DNA of 60,890 bases from the NCBI RefSeq assembly GCF_009939295.1, contig NZ_WVIC01000013.1, positions 32,001-92,890 on the forward strand. The letters run 5' to 3'. The notes beneath the pieces are model-generated. The model did not search any database. It was not told where the DNA came from and saw nothing but the letters and a program-made list of their open reading frames with translations. Positions 7,826 through 16,862 of this stretch are shown here, in pieces; position 1 is the stretch's first letter; each line of letters opens with the position of its first letter. Origin of the DNA: Petrachloros mirabilis ULC683. Lineage in GTDB: Bacteria; Cyanobacteriota; Cyanobacteriia; Thermosynechococcales; Thermosynechococcaceae. The position numbers were made by a program, and so were the translations under genes.

Positions 7826-10147
7826 ATGAAAAAAGACTTGCCCACTGTCTATTGCCCAAACTTGAGGTGTCGGGCTGCCAACTCAGAAGAAGACCGTTTC
7901 TGTCATCAGTGCGGGGAAGCACTGCCTGTTCGCTACCTGTGGGCCACAGGCAAACAAGCTGGCAAACTGCCCGTGGGAACCCTTGTGGCCAATCGTTTTT
8001 TGGTGCGGGCTCCCCGAGTCCTCCTTGAAACTCAACCCGGACTCCCAGCCAATGGCAATGTTGAAGTTACCGACCAGTACTTACCCTACCTCCGACTGTT
8101 CGGTTACCGCCTGCATCTTCCAGAGCTATATTGTCTAGTGCCCTACGGGGAAGATAACGAATTGATTGCCCTGCTAGAAGGGGCACCCCTTTGTGCCTCT
8201 GATTTACTGCTACCGGGAGATCCACCCACTGAAGCTATATTATCTTCTAGCGTTGAGCTGGCCACACCGTTACAGGGGGCTTGGCCCCAGGCTCCCTTCA
8301 TCAGCCAATTGCACTGGTTATGGCAAATTGCCCAGCTTTGGCAACCCCTCAACAGCCAGCGAGTGGTTTCTAGCTTGCTTGACCTCAGGCTATTACGGGT
8401 GGAAACATCCGTCCTGCGTTTGTTAGAACTCACACCCGACATCGATCAAGATTTGACCCTGGTTGACTTGGGGCAAACCTGGCAGCAAGGACTGATGGGA
8501 ACCTCAGTAGAGATGGCTGCCTATCTCGATCAGCTCTGTACTCAGATGATTGAGGGCACCATTGGCACTGCCGAGCAGTTGATTGCCCAGATCGAGGTTC
8601 GCCTCACCCAATTTCAGCAAACACGCCCCATTAAGATTGATGTGGCGACTCGAACCGATACTGGGCCAGGGCGCAGCCACAATGAAGATGCCTGCTATCC
8701 CCACCACGGCACGGTTACTCAAAATACTCAAACAACTCATGAATCCTTAGTGATTGTCTGTGATGGGGTTGGTGGACATGCAGGGGGTGAAGTCGCCTCT
8801 CAAATTGCGATCGCAGCCACTCAAGAAGCACTGAGCCAAACAGAGCTAGACCAAGCAACCCCAGAAAAAATTGTGGCACTGCTGGAATCTGCCATTCTCA
8901 GCGCCAACGAACAAATCTACAAACAGAATGACTCTGAGCGGCGTCTCGATCGCCAGCGTATGGGAACAACCCTCGTGATGGCGTTAGTGCATCAAAACCA
9001 ACTCTATCTGGCTCACGTCGGCGATAGCCGTGCCTACCTCATTACCCGCTCTCACTGCTATCAAATCACCGTAGACGACGACATTGCTTCCCGCGAGGTG
9101 CGCCTGGGGTATTTGCCATACCGAGATGCCCTCCGCTATCCTGGCTCTGGCTCTCTGATTCAAGCTTTAGGGATGGCACCGGGTTCGATGCTGCGCCCCA
9201 CCGTCCAGCGCTTCTGGTTAGACGAAGACTGCATCTTCTTGCTGTGTTCCGATGGCCTGAGCGACTATGAGCGGATAGATACCCTTTGGCTCTCTGAAAT
9301 TCAACCCCTGCTAGATCAAAAGACAGATTTAGTCACCGTCAGCAAGCGCTTAATCGATCAGGCTAACCAACTCAATGGCCACGATAATGTCACCGTCGGC
9401 CTCCTGCACTGTACCGTAGGGCCTAGCCTGAGCGCCCCAACCCTACAACTGGGACAAGGCTTGCCAATGCCCCCCACGATGATGCCCACGACCCTCGTTC
9501 AGCCCGCTCAGAAAAAACAGTCTTGGCTGGGGCCAGGGCTGGTGCTATTTTTTTTGATGGGGGGGGCTCTAGCCTACCTTTCCTGGAATTGGATGCAGCA
9601 TAACACTGGAGCTGACCCTACCCCATCGATTCAAGAGCCCCTCCAGCAGCCTGATGCATCAGAATCCACACTATTGCCCCCGCCAATGGTTGTTGGCACC
9701 TTTTTAGAAGTATTAGCGCCTGCCGGAATAGATGGAGTTCAGATGCAACTGAGATCTGGTCCCAGCTTTAACAGTCCCCGCAAACCGGTTAGGGTGCCAG
9801 TCGGAAGCGTGCTTCAGGTTATCCAATCTGAGCCTGAATTAACCTCCGATTCGGCAACAACCGATCTGTCAGCAACTTGGTTGGAGATTCAGGTTTGTAG
9901 TTTATCTAATCTCGGAGCCACCTCTCAACCCTCCGCCACCGCAGATTCCTCTGCCGCTTCGCCAAGGACTGAGATTCGTCGCTCGAATCAACCCAGTACG
10001 GCTCAGACTCCGGTTCCGTCCCCTCCCCAGATCGGCTGGATTCCTGAGGCTGACTTAAGGCGTCAAGTTGTTCTTCTTAACCCAGCTGATCTGGATGTCA
10101 ACGCTCAGGGAACTTGCTCAACTCAACCCTCACCATCAAGGGGCTAA
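7826..10147 (+). CDS. PP2C-type Ser/Thr phosphatase with N-terminal zinc ribbon and C-terminal membrane anchor
   Basis: 773-residue modular protein. Residues 10-29 form a zinc ribbon (Cys10, Cys15, Cys26, Cys29). A region of ~240 residues without recognised motifs follows. The PP2C phosphatase domain (~272-530) has all metal-binding motifs: SHNEDA, VCDGVGGHAGG, GTTLV, HVGDSRAYL, CSDGLSDYE and GHDNVTV. A transmembrane helix is at ~567-588, and the C-terminal part contains an SH3b-like stretch (MQLRSGPSFNSPRKPV). It should dephosphorylate proteins at the inner face of the membrane, with the SH3-like tail outside. The SIS gene follows after 3 bases, so the two form an operon. Confidence 0.9.
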   Translation: MKKDLPTVYCPNLRCRAANSEEDRFCHQCGEALPVRYLWATGKQAGKLPVGTLVANRFLVRAPRVLLETQPGLPANGNVEVTDQYLPYLRLFGYRLHLPELYCLVPYGEDNELIALLEGAPLCASDLLLPGDPPTEAILSSSVELATPLQGAWPQAPFISQLHWLWQIAQLWQPLNSQRVVSSLLDLRLLRVETSVLRLLELTPDIDQDLTLVDLGQTWQQGLMGTSVEMAAYLDQLCTQMIEGTIGTAEQLIAQIEVRLTQFQQTRPIKIDVATRTDTGPGRSHNEDACYPHHGTVTQNTQTTHESLVIVCDGVGGHAGGEVASQIAIAATQEALSQTELDQATPEKIVALLESAILSANEQIYKQNDSERRLDRQRMGTTLVMALVHQNQLYLAHVGDSRAYLITRSHCYQITVDDDIASREVRLGYLPYRDALRYPGSGSLIQALGMAPGSMLRPTVQRFWLDEDCIFLLCSDGLSDYERIDTLWLSEIQPLLDQKTDLVTVSKRLIDQANQLNGHDNVTVGLLHCTVGPSLSAPTLQLGQGLPMPPTMMPTTLVQPAQKKQSWLGPGLVLFFLMGGALAYLSWNWMQHNTGADPTPSIQEPLQQPDASESTLLPPPMVVGTFLEVLAPAGIDGVQMQLRSGPSFNSPRKPVRVPVGSVLQVIQSEPELTSDSATTDLSATWLEIQVCSLSNLGATSQPSATADSSAASPRTEIRRSNQPSTAQTPVPSPPQIGWIPEADLRRQVVLLNPADLDVNAQGTCSTQPSPSRG

Positions 10148-10150
10148 CCA

Positions 10151-11221
10151 ATGGGTACCGAGGAAAGTGCTCCGATGAACTATCTGGCCAACATTTTGGA
10201 GCAGCCTCAGGTTCTGCGCGCCATCTTGAAAACCTATCACGAGTCACCCCTATGGGATGAGCTTCGCCAGCAATGTCGGCAGCAACTTGATCCCACCATT
10301 GTGTTGACGGGGATGGGGGCATCTTACAATGCCCTGCTGCCCACTTACCTATCCTTGCTACAGGCTGGATTTCCTGCCCTTCGAGTCGAAACCTCGGAAC
10401 TGCTCTACTACGTGCCAGCTTTGTGGCAGCGTCCCTGTTGTTTAGTGGTGGTGTCTCAGTCTGGGGAAAGCATTGAAATTCGGCGCTTACTAGAGCAGAT
10501 TCAAGACCAGGCAGAACAAGGACTGCCTACCCCCCTGCTGATTTCTGTCACGAACCAAGCTGATAATCATTTGGCTCGACACAGCACAGTGAATCTCTGC
10601 ACCCAAGCAGGTGCAGAGGTGGGGGTTGCCACTAAAACCTATACCAGCACGCTCTTGCTGTTAAACCTAATGCGCCGCACGATCCTCGGCGATTTGCAGG
10701 ATAAGCACTATCAGCAATGGTATGAAATTGCCGATGCCCAAGCCGCCTTTTGTGCTGATTGGGAAGCGCAATTGGCTCCTATCCAAGATCAGCTTCGGGT
10801 CAAAACTCATTGGGCTTTGGTCGGCAGAGGGCCTGCGATCGCATCCGCCCACAGTGGCGCTTTAATTTTCAAAGAAGCGACCCGAGTTCCCGCTGAAGGG
10901 TTCTCAGGCGGACAATTTCGCCACGGGCCCTTTGAGTTACTTTCCCCCAATCTGGGGGTGATTCTGTTCACCACAGGCAAGACCGCCGAACTTAGCCAGC
11001 GCCTAGCTCAAGACATCTTAAAGGCAGGCACCGTTCCCATTTGTATTGGCAACACCACCATCCCTGATGCCATTCAGGTGCCTCTGCCAGTTGTTGAAGA
11101 ATGTTTACAACCCTGTTTAGAAATTCTCGTGATTCAGTTGCTAGCAGCCCAACTGGCCGCATTAAAAGGAGTGACGCCAGGGATATTTCGCTGGGGTACA
11201 AAAGTTGTGCAGCAGGAGTAA
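10151..11221 (+). CDS. SIS-domain sugar-phosphate isomerase/deaminase-like protein
   Basis: 356 residues with two SIS (sugar isomerase) domains, as in the isomerase half of GlmS, but without the glutaminase domain. The sugar-phosphate loops SQSGESIE and VATKTYTST are visible, as is the GlmS-like active-site segment PAEGFSGGQFRHGP. It is likely an AgaS/FrlB/GlmS-related enzyme acting on an amino- or keto-sugar phosphate; the true substrate is unknown. The ATG at 10151 is 3 bases after the PP2C stop. An alternative in-frame ATG at 10184 (MNYLAN) is also possible, because neither has a strong ribosome site. Confidence 0.85.
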   Translation: MGTEESAPMNYLANILEQPQVLRAILKTYHESPLWDELRQQCRQQLDPTIVLTGMGASYNALLPTYLSLLQAGFPALRVETSELLYYVPALWQRPCCLVVVSQSGESIEIRRLLEQIQDQAEQGLPTPLLISVTNQADNHLARHSTVNLCTQAGAEVGVATKTYTSTLLLLNLMRRTILGDLQDKHYQQWYEIADAQAAFCADWEAQLAPIQDQLRVKTHWALVGRGPAIASAHSGALIFKEATRVPAEGFSGGQFRHGPFELLSPNLGVILFTTGKTAELSQRLAQDILKAGTVPICIGNTTIPDAIQVPLPVVEECLQPCLEILVIQLLAAQLAALKGVTPGIFRWGTKVVQQE

Positions 11222-11303
11222 AACCTAATACCACGCTTAATATCAGATCCCCTACACTGTGAATGAATGATTCCATAGTCGTTGCATCAAATAGGACATT
11301 ATC

Positions 11304-12248
11304 ATGACAGTGGATACCCCCACAGAGAAAGGCTTTGCCAACAATCATCTAGCTGATGATTCGGCTCTCACAGAAAAATCTGCCAAGAAAAAGAAGAAGA
11401 AAAAAAAAGCAAAGCTCCAATTCTCAGATAAAAAAGCGACTTTCCATGCCTCTGAAGCAGAGGGATACTCCAAGCTTTCTGGAAAACAATATGAAAAAGA
11501 GCTAGCCCGCCTCCAGCTAGAGTTGGTGAAGATGCAGTATTGGGTGAAGCATACCGGAGCCCGGATAGTCATTATCTTTGAAGGTCGAGATGCAGCCGGC
11601 AAAGGGGGCACCATCAAGCGCATCACCGAACCCCTCAACCCCCGAGGATGCCGCGTGGTCGCCCTAGGCACCCCCAGCGATCGCGAAAAAACCGAATGGT
11701 ATTTTCAGCGCTATGTTACCCATCTACCTGCCGCTGGAGAAATTGTCTGCTTTGATCGCAGTTGGTATAACCGCGCGGGTGTTGAGCGCGTCATGAACTT
11801 TTGTACCGATGAGCAATATCGGGAATTTCTGCAAACCTGTCCGGAGTTTGAGCGAATGCTGGTGCGATCGGGAATCATTTTGCTGAAATACTGGTTCTCG
11901 GTCAGTGACGAGGAACAAGAACGTCGCTTCCAGGCTCGCACCACCGATCCAGCTCGCCGCTGGAAGCTCAGCCCCATGGATTTAGAGTCCCGCGATCGCT
12001 GGGTGGAATATTCCCAAGCCAAAGACAAGATGTTTGCCCATACCAACATCCCGGAAGCCCCCTGGTTCACTGTGGAAGCCGATGACAAAAAACGGGCTCG
12101 TCTCAACTGCATCTGCCATATTTTGACTAAAATTCCCTATGTGGACATGACCCCAGAACCGCTAGAGCTGGCACCCCGCACAATTGCCCCCCACAGCTAT
12201 GTGCGGCCCCCCCGCAATGAACAATTCTTTGTGCCCCACGTTTATTAA
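11304..12248 (+). CDS. ppk2: polyphosphate kinase 2
   Basis: Transfers phosphate between polyphosphate and nucleoside diphosphates (PPK2 family). Length is 314 residues. Walker A is FEGRDAAGKGGTIKR. The lid/Walker B region is CFDRSWYNRAGVERVM. The family motif EPLNPRGCRVVALG...TEWYFQRYV is complete. An unusual Lys-rich N-terminus, including a run of eight Lys codons in an A-rich stretch at ~11389-11408, precedes the catalytic domain and is not part of the conserved fold. Such an A run may be prone to polymerase or ribosome slippage. Whether it favours ADP or AMP as acceptor cannot be read safely. Confidence 0.93.
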   Translation: MTVDTPTEKGFANNHLADDSALTEKSAKKKKKKKKAKLQFSDKKATFHASEAEGYSKLSGKQYEKELARLQLELVKMQYWVKHTGARIVIIFEGRDAAGKGGTIKRITEPLNPRGCRVVALGTPSDREKTEWYFQRYVTHLPAAGEIVCFDRSWYNRAGVERVMNFCTDEQYREFLQTCPEFERMLVRSGIILLKYWFSVSDEEQERRFQARTTDPARRWKLSPMDLESRDRWVEYSQAKDKMFAHTNIPEAPWFTVEADDKKRARLNCICHILTKIPYVDMTPEPLELAPRTIAPHSYVRPPRNEQFFVPHVY

Positions 12249-12254
12249 GATCCT

Positions 12255-12935
12255 TTGCGCTCAACCTGTATTCTCCTTTTTGTCAAAGTGCCACAACCGG
12301 GTCGAGTCAAGACCCGATTGGCCGCCACCATTGGCTCGGAACACGCGGTTGCTCTGTATCAATGTTTTGTACAGGACATCCTAACAACCCTGCACCTTGA
12401 GCCTACCTGGGATCTGCTAATTTTTTATGCGCCTGCTGAAGCAGAGCCGGTGCGTTGGTTGGGCGATCAATACCACTATGTGGCGCAGCAGGGACAAGAC
12501 TTGGGTGAGCGTATGGCACATGGGTTTCGCTACACCTTTGGCTTGGGCTACCGGAATGCTCTGATTTTAGGGAGCGATAGCCCCGATTTGCCCTGGACTC
12601 ATTTACAGCAGGCAAAGCAAGCCTTGACTGCCGAGCAGATTGTGATTGGCCCCAGCCAAGATGGGGGGTATTACACCCTGGGGTTTACCCACCGCAACTT
12701 TACCCCGGCGGTTTTCGCTAACATTCCCTGGAGTACAGCAGCCGTTTTTGCCGAGACCTGGGATCGTCTGGCTGCCCAATCCTGTCCGGTTTTGGTACTC
12801 CCTCCTTGGTTTGATATTGACACCCTGGCTGATCTACGCCAGTTTTATCACAGAGTTCAACGTGCTCCAAACCTGACCCATAGCCAGACTTGCCGCTATC
12901 TAGACCAATGTCCCCATGTCCTCACAGGTGCCTGA
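12255..12935 (+). CDS. TIGR04282/DUF2064 family glycosyltransferase-like protein
   Basis: 226 residues with a nucleotidyl/glycosyl-transferase fold: KVPQPGRVKTRLAATIG near the start, LGSDSPDLPWTHL (the family's metal-binding DSPD) and GPSQDGGYYTLG. The family is known as 'rSAM/selenodomain-associated transferase 1' or arsenosugar biosynthesis transferase; its biochemical role is not settled. The only available start is the TTG at 12255, because a stop lies in frame 9 bases upstream, and this start is 6 bases after the ppk2 stop. It overlaps the next gene by 20 bases, a layout usual for this pair. Confidence 0.88.
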   Translation: MRSTCILLFVKVPQPGRVKTRLAATIGSEHAVALYQCFVQDILTTLHLEPTWDLLIFYAPAEAEPVRWLGDQYHYVAQQGQDLGERMAHGFRYTFGLGYRNALILGSDSPDLPWTHLQQAKQALTAEQIVIGPSQDGGYYTLGFTHRNFTPAVFANIPWSTAAVFAETWDRLAAQSCPVLVLPPWFDIDTLADLRQFYHRVQRAPNLTHSQTCRYLDQCPHVLTGA

Positions 12936-13608
12936 GTTGTCCGTGATTGTGCCAGTTTGGCAGGAAGGCGCACAGCTTCAGATCCTCATTGATCATCTAG
13001 CCAGTCAAGCTTATCCCTATGAACTGATCGTGGTGGATGGGGATGCTGACCAGGCCACCCTTCAGCACTTGTCTCCCTATCCATTGCATTTCCGGGGTAT
13101 CACAGCGCCTCGGGGACGGGGAACCCAGATGAATGCTGGAGTCAGCGTCGCCCAGGGGAAATATTTATTATTTCTCCATGCTGATGCGCACTTACCCTCG
13201 AATGGACTCTCGGATCTAGTCCAGGTTCTGAGAGCGGGAGCCGCAGCCGGTGCTTTTGATCTTGGTATTCGTTCCTCTAGATGGGAACTGAAGCTGATTG
13301 CAAGGGTGGCTTCGCTGCGATCGCGCCTCACCCGCATTCCCTACGGCGATCAAGCCATTTTTATGCGCCGGGAAGTCTTTGAAGCAGTAGGTGGGTATCC
13401 CGAAACCCCCATTATGGAAGATGTGGGCTTGATGCAGCGGCTCAAACGACAGGGCTATGCCATCCAAATTTTGCGCGATCGCGTTCAAGTCTCGCCCCGT
13501 CGGTGGGAACAAGAAGGCATTCTCTACTGCACCCTCCGTAACTGGGGACTCATCACCCTCTATTTCTTGGGTGTAAGCCCCCATCAGTTGGCTGCCTGGT
13601 ATAAATAA
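12916..13608 (+). CDS. TIGR04283 family glycosyltransferase
   Basis: 230-residue GT-A fold glycosyltransferase: SVIVPVWQEG at the N-terminus, VVDGDADQAT, the metal-binding LHADAHLP (DxD) and GDQAIFMRREVFEAVGGYPE with the acceptor loop MEDVGLMQRLK. It belongs to 'rSAM/selenodomain-associated transferase 2', the regular partner of the preceding family. The pair is found in many cyanobacteria and has been linked to arsenosugar synthesis, but no radical SAM or ArsM gene is next to it here. The ATG at 12916 lies inside the end of the upstream gene, so translation is probably coupled. Confidence 0.88.
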   Translation: MSSQVPELSVIVPVWQEGAQLQILIDHLASQAYPYELIVVDGDADQATLQHLSPYPLHFRGITAPRGRGTQMNAGVSVAQGKYLLFLHADAHLPSNGLSDLVQVLRAGAAAGAFDLGIRSSRWELKLIARVASLRSRLTRIPYGDQAIFMRREVFEAVGGYPETPIMEDVGLMQRLKRQGYAIQILRDRVQVSPRRWEQEGILYCTLRNWGLITLYFLGVSPHQLAAWYK

Positions 13609-13661
13609 CTGAACATTCAACTCCAGTCATTCACCCTCAAAGCCTGTGTCCCTTTCAGGAA

Positions 13662-13771
13662 TATAGCGATTCTCACCTGAGTGAGGTGCGGGGTGTGGGG
13701 GTGGAACCCCCACGCAGGGGGCACTGCCCCCTGCACCCCATGTACTCCATTGATCTGTAAACCGCTGTATT
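13662..13771. repeat. MITE-like repeat family R3, copy 1
   Basis: About 110 bp filling the gap between the transferase pair and the Uma2 gene. It starts TATAGCGATTCTCACCTGAG and ends in GTAAACCGCTGTAT, an imperfect terminal inverted repeat. The interior is a G/C palindrome (GGGGGTGGAACCCCCACG and GGGGGCACTGCCCCCTG). A second copy in opposite orientation lies at 52121-52208, where the ends TATAGCGGTT are exact. It has no coding capacity. Confidence 0.7.
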
Positions 13772-13828
13772 AGCCTAAGATGGAATTGCTTTAGCCTTAA
13801 TTAATGCTGTTGAATCGCAGGTGTCAAC

Positions 13829-14593
13829 ATGCTTCTCGATACAGATCTCATCCTCCCCCCCACCCAAGATGAACTTCCCTGTGATGATGGCGTTCCCATG
13901 GAAACCCAGCGCCACAAATGGCAAATGGATTTGTTGATTGACGGACTCTCGACCTGGCTAGATGCTCGCGAAGAGGGTTACGTCAACGGCAATATGTTTA
14001 TCTACTTCAGCTTGGCTCAGGTGAAGAACCAAGACTTCAAGGGGCCAGACTTTTTTGCAGTGTTAGGGGTTCCCAAAGGCGAGCGCAAAAGCTGGGTCGT
14101 CTGGGAAGAAGAAAAAGCGCCAGACGTGGTGATTGAGTTGTTGTCTCGCAGCACCGCTCAACAGGATAAAGCCGAGAAGAAACAGATCTACCAGGACAAA
14201 CTCCGCGTCAGCGAATACTTTTGGTACGACCCCTTTAACCCAGAAGATTTTGCTGGGTTTACCCTCCAAGATGGACACTATGCAGCAATTCCGCCCAATT
14301 CTCAAGGCTGGCTCCTGAGCGATCGCTTGCAACTAGCACTCGTACGCTGGTCAGGGGACTATCGCGGCATTGAGACGGTCTGGTTGCGCTGGGCTACCCT
14401 GGAGGGTGACCTGTTGCCCACAGCCCAGGAATTGGCCATGGCGGCACAGCAGCAAGCAGAGACAGCACAGCAGCAAGCAGAAGCGGCACAACAACAAGCA
14501 GAAGCGGCACAGCAGCAACTAGAAGCGACTCAGCAACGAGCTGATCGGCTAGCTCAAAGGCTCAGGGAATTGGGTATCGATCCGGAACTCTAG
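13829..14593 (+). CDS. Uma2 family (DUF820) restriction-endonuclease-fold protein with Gln/Ala coiled-coil tail
   Basis: 254 residues. The Uma2 core (~1-190) has the PD-(D/E)XK-like signature GPDFFAVLG...WEEEKAPDVVIELLS and KKQIYQDKLRVSEYFWYDP. A repetitive tail (~200-240) is built from AAQQQAE/AAQQQLE units forming a coiled coil, seen at DNA level as near-identical 21-bp repeats around 14440-14520. Uma2 proteins are numerous in cyanobacteria, often near mobile DNA; their function is not established. The 3' end overlaps by 4 bases the convergent cellulose-synthase-like gene. Confidence 0.88.
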   Translation: MLLDTDLILPPTQDELPCDDGVPMETQRHKWQMDLLIDGLSTWLDAREEGYVNGNMFIYFSLAQVKNQDFKGPDFFAVLGVPKGERKSWVVWEEEKAPDVVIELLSRSTAQQDKAEKKQIYQDKLRVSEYFWYDPFNPEDFAGFTLQDGHYAAIPPNSQGWLLSDRLQLALVRWSGDYRGIETVWLRWATLEGDLLPTAQELAMAAQQQAETAQQQAEAAQQQAEAAQQQLEATQQRADRLAQRLRELGIDPEL

Positions 14594-16845
14594 TGTTGGG
14601 CAACTGTGATGGTGCGAACCGATCCAAGCCAGCGCTGGAACAGAATTCGAGGTTTGATCAACACACCCAAAAGCAACCCCAAAGAGTGAAGCTCTCCTGG
14701 CGTACAACGACTCTTCCACTGTCCAGGGCGGCAAAACAGAAGCGCAATCAATTCTCGCTGCCGATCTAAGGACAACGGTTCAAATGTAAGCTGCACTTGC
14801 GCGAAGTCCCCTGGCCATGAGTGATCAATGACCCGTCCTGGCAGCATCAATCCTGCTTCCATGAGTGTGATCTGAACCCACTGGTCCTCAGTCAAGCTAG
14901 ATCCGGCGGCTTGGGTGAGTGAGATCTCTACACCTACTTCTGACAGCAGTGTGGTAAAGCCCCAAAATGTCTGACCTTGAGCTTGCAGGCAGACGGTTCG
15001 TCGGAGCCTAAACCACTCGTAGGCAGAGGGGCGGGGGGCATCTAGCAGTATCAATAGGGCAATACTCAGCATGAGCAGGTTATAGAGACTCCAGAATACC
15101 CCTAATCCCAACCCCTTGAGTGAACTGGTCAATGGTGCCGCAGCCGACATTTCCTGGAGTGCATAGTGCCCCACATTTAACCAGAGGCTGAGGGCATTGA
15201 AGCCAAAGAGTACTAGCAGGGGAGCAGCAAGCACACGGTTGAAGGTAAATCGATCTCGGGTTTCACCTTTGGGGGTAACCTGAAAGCCTTGGGCGAAGGG
15301 ATTTAATAGCACCTGAAACACAGTGAGCGCCAAGGGAACGCACAAGACTAGCCCATAGAGGTCGGACAGAAGGGCAGAGCGAGATCGATGATTCAGCCAG
15401 GAGAAGGTCACCAGTTGCACTGAGTAGTAGGGAACGAAGTAATGGAGAATATCCACAGCAGTGGCTTGAATCAGAATGACCCCTAACGCTGCGTAGACAA
15501 CGGGAACCAACAAAAATCCTACCCGGGAAATGCTGGTAAACCAGTGTAAAAGTCCCTCTAGGTGAGCCAAGCGTTGCAGGGGATTCAGCCCGGGAATGGT
15601 GAGTGGGTTGGCTTGAATAAAAAAGGCTTGCAATGTTCCCCGGGCCCACCGAATGCGCTGCTGGGCATAGGCGGCCATGTTTTCGGGAGCTAGTCCGGCA
15701 CTCAGTTTTTCATTCAAGTAGACCAAACGATACCCTTGGGCAGACAGGCGGATGCCGGTAAAGTAATCTTCACTGAGCGATTCTGTCACAAAGCAGCCCA
15801 CCTCTAGCAGTGCCGAGCGTCGTGCGACAAAAGAAGTACCGGAACAGACAACGCTGTCCGCAGCATCTCGAAAGGGCTGAATTTGGCGATAGAAGACTTC
15901 TTCTTCTGGAGTCAGGATTTCGTCTAGTCCCAAATTGTAGGCGATGGGGTCTGGGTTGTAGAAGGTCTGAGGGGTTTGAACCAGTGCCACTTGAGGATCT
16001 TGGAAAAATCCCACGGTGCGACTGAGAAAGTTGCGGGTAGGGATAAAGTCAGCGTCAAAGACGACTACTAGTTCTCCCTGGGTGCGAGGAATGGCTGCGT
16101 TGAGATTGCCCGCTTTGGCGTGGTGATTGTCCGCACGGGTTAAATACTCACACCCCAGCTCGGCAGCAAGTGCCTGGATCTGGGGACGACGGGTGTCATC
16201 TAGGACATAGATCTGTTTATGGGGATAGTCCAGAGCCTGACAGCCAATCAGGGTGCGCTTCAAAATCCACGGTGCTTCGTCGTAGGTGGGAATCAAAATA
16301 TCGACGGATGGGGTATAGGTGCCAGCAAGAACGCTCTGCGATCGCAGATCCGCTTCAGGGGTACGCTCTCGCACCCGCAACAACAGTGTCAGTTGAATCA
16401 AGGCACTGATCAAAGTCAACCCCTCCAGACCAAATAGCCCCATACTCAACAGACCCGTCAGCGGCGCTGCTAAATTTAAGGTCGAGAAGATTCGCCAAGC
16501 CAGATACCGCAGTGTCAGCACCAGCAAAATTCCAACAACCAGCCAGCGAGACCAGACCTGGGGCTGTGGAGAAACCTTGGTAATGGCGATGACGCCCAAC
16601 CAGAGCAGCACCGTCCAAAACCACAGGTTGTAGACCATTTCAGTGGCAGCAGTCCATCTAGGGAGCGGGGTCTGCCAATGTTCCAGATCTGCCCACATCG
16701 TCTGCAAGCTCCCCTGGCTGGCAAACCAAATAACCGCGATCACTGCTGTTCCCACAGCTAGAGCCATCAGCAGTCTCAGCGGTTGCTGGAGGGGATAACA
16801 ATGCTGAGCTTTGGAGGGAGACTTGGGTTGCATGGGGGGTTCCAT
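14590..16845 (-). CDS. cellulose-synthase-like family 2 glycosyltransferase with PilZ-like C-terminus
   Basis: Membrane polysaccharide synthase of ~751 residues. Four or more N-terminal helices precede the catalytic domain, with VLDDTRRP, FDADFIP (DxD), SLSEDYFTG (the TED-like acceptor motif) and QQRIRWARG (QxxRW). More helices and a PilZ-like beta domain (RLRRTVCLQ...LSEVGVEISL) follow. This is the BcsA layout, but no BcsB, BcsC or endoglucanase is nearby, so the polymer could be cellulose or another beta-glucan. The ATG at 16845 has a GGAAG site. A TTG at 16866 overlapping the upstream stop (TTGA) is an alternative start that adds 7 residues. Confidence 0.9.
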   Translation of the reverse strand: MEPPMQPKSPSKAQHCYPLQQPLRLLMALAVGTAVIAVIWFASQGSLQTMWADLEHWQTPLPRWTAATEMVYNLWFWTVLLWLGVIAITKVSPQPQVWSRWLVVGILLVLTLRYLAWRIFSTLNLAAPLTGLLSMGLFGLEGLTLISALIQLTLLLRVRERTPEADLRSQSVLAGTYTPSVDILIPTYDEAPWILKRTLIGCQALDYPHKQIYVLDDTRRPQIQALAAELGCEYLTRADNHHAKAGNLNAAIPRTQGELVVVFDADFIPTRNFLSRTVGFFQDPQVALVQTPQTFYNPDPIAYNLGLDEILTPEEEVFYRQIQPFRDAADSVVCSGTSFVARRSALLEVGCFVTESLSEDYFTGIRLSAQGYRLVYLNEKLSAGLAPENMAAYAQQRIRWARGTLQAFFIQANPLTIPGLNPLQRLAHLEGLLHWFTSISRVGFLLVPVVYAALGVILIQATAVDILHYFVPYYSVQLVTFSWLNHRSRSALLSDLYGLVLCVPLALTVFQVLLNPFAQGFQVTPKGETRDRFTFNRVLAAPLLVLFGFNALSLWLNVGHYALQEMSAAAPLTSSLKGLGLGVFWSLYNLLMLSIALLILLDAPRPSAYEWFRLRRTVCLQAQGQTFWGFTTLLSEVGVEISLTQAAGSSLTEDQWVQITLMEAGLMLPGRVIDHSWPGDFAQVQLTFEPLSLDRQRELIALLFCRPGQWKSRCTPGELHSLGLLLGVLIKPRILFQRWLGSVRTITVAQH

Positions 16846-16862
16846 GGGTTTGATCTTCCGGC

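Noticed and set aside
12255-13608. Arsenic resistance island suggested by the arsenosugar transferase names
   Set aside because: No arsR, arsM, arsC or radical SAM gene is nearby. The pair is widespread in cyanobacteria on its own.
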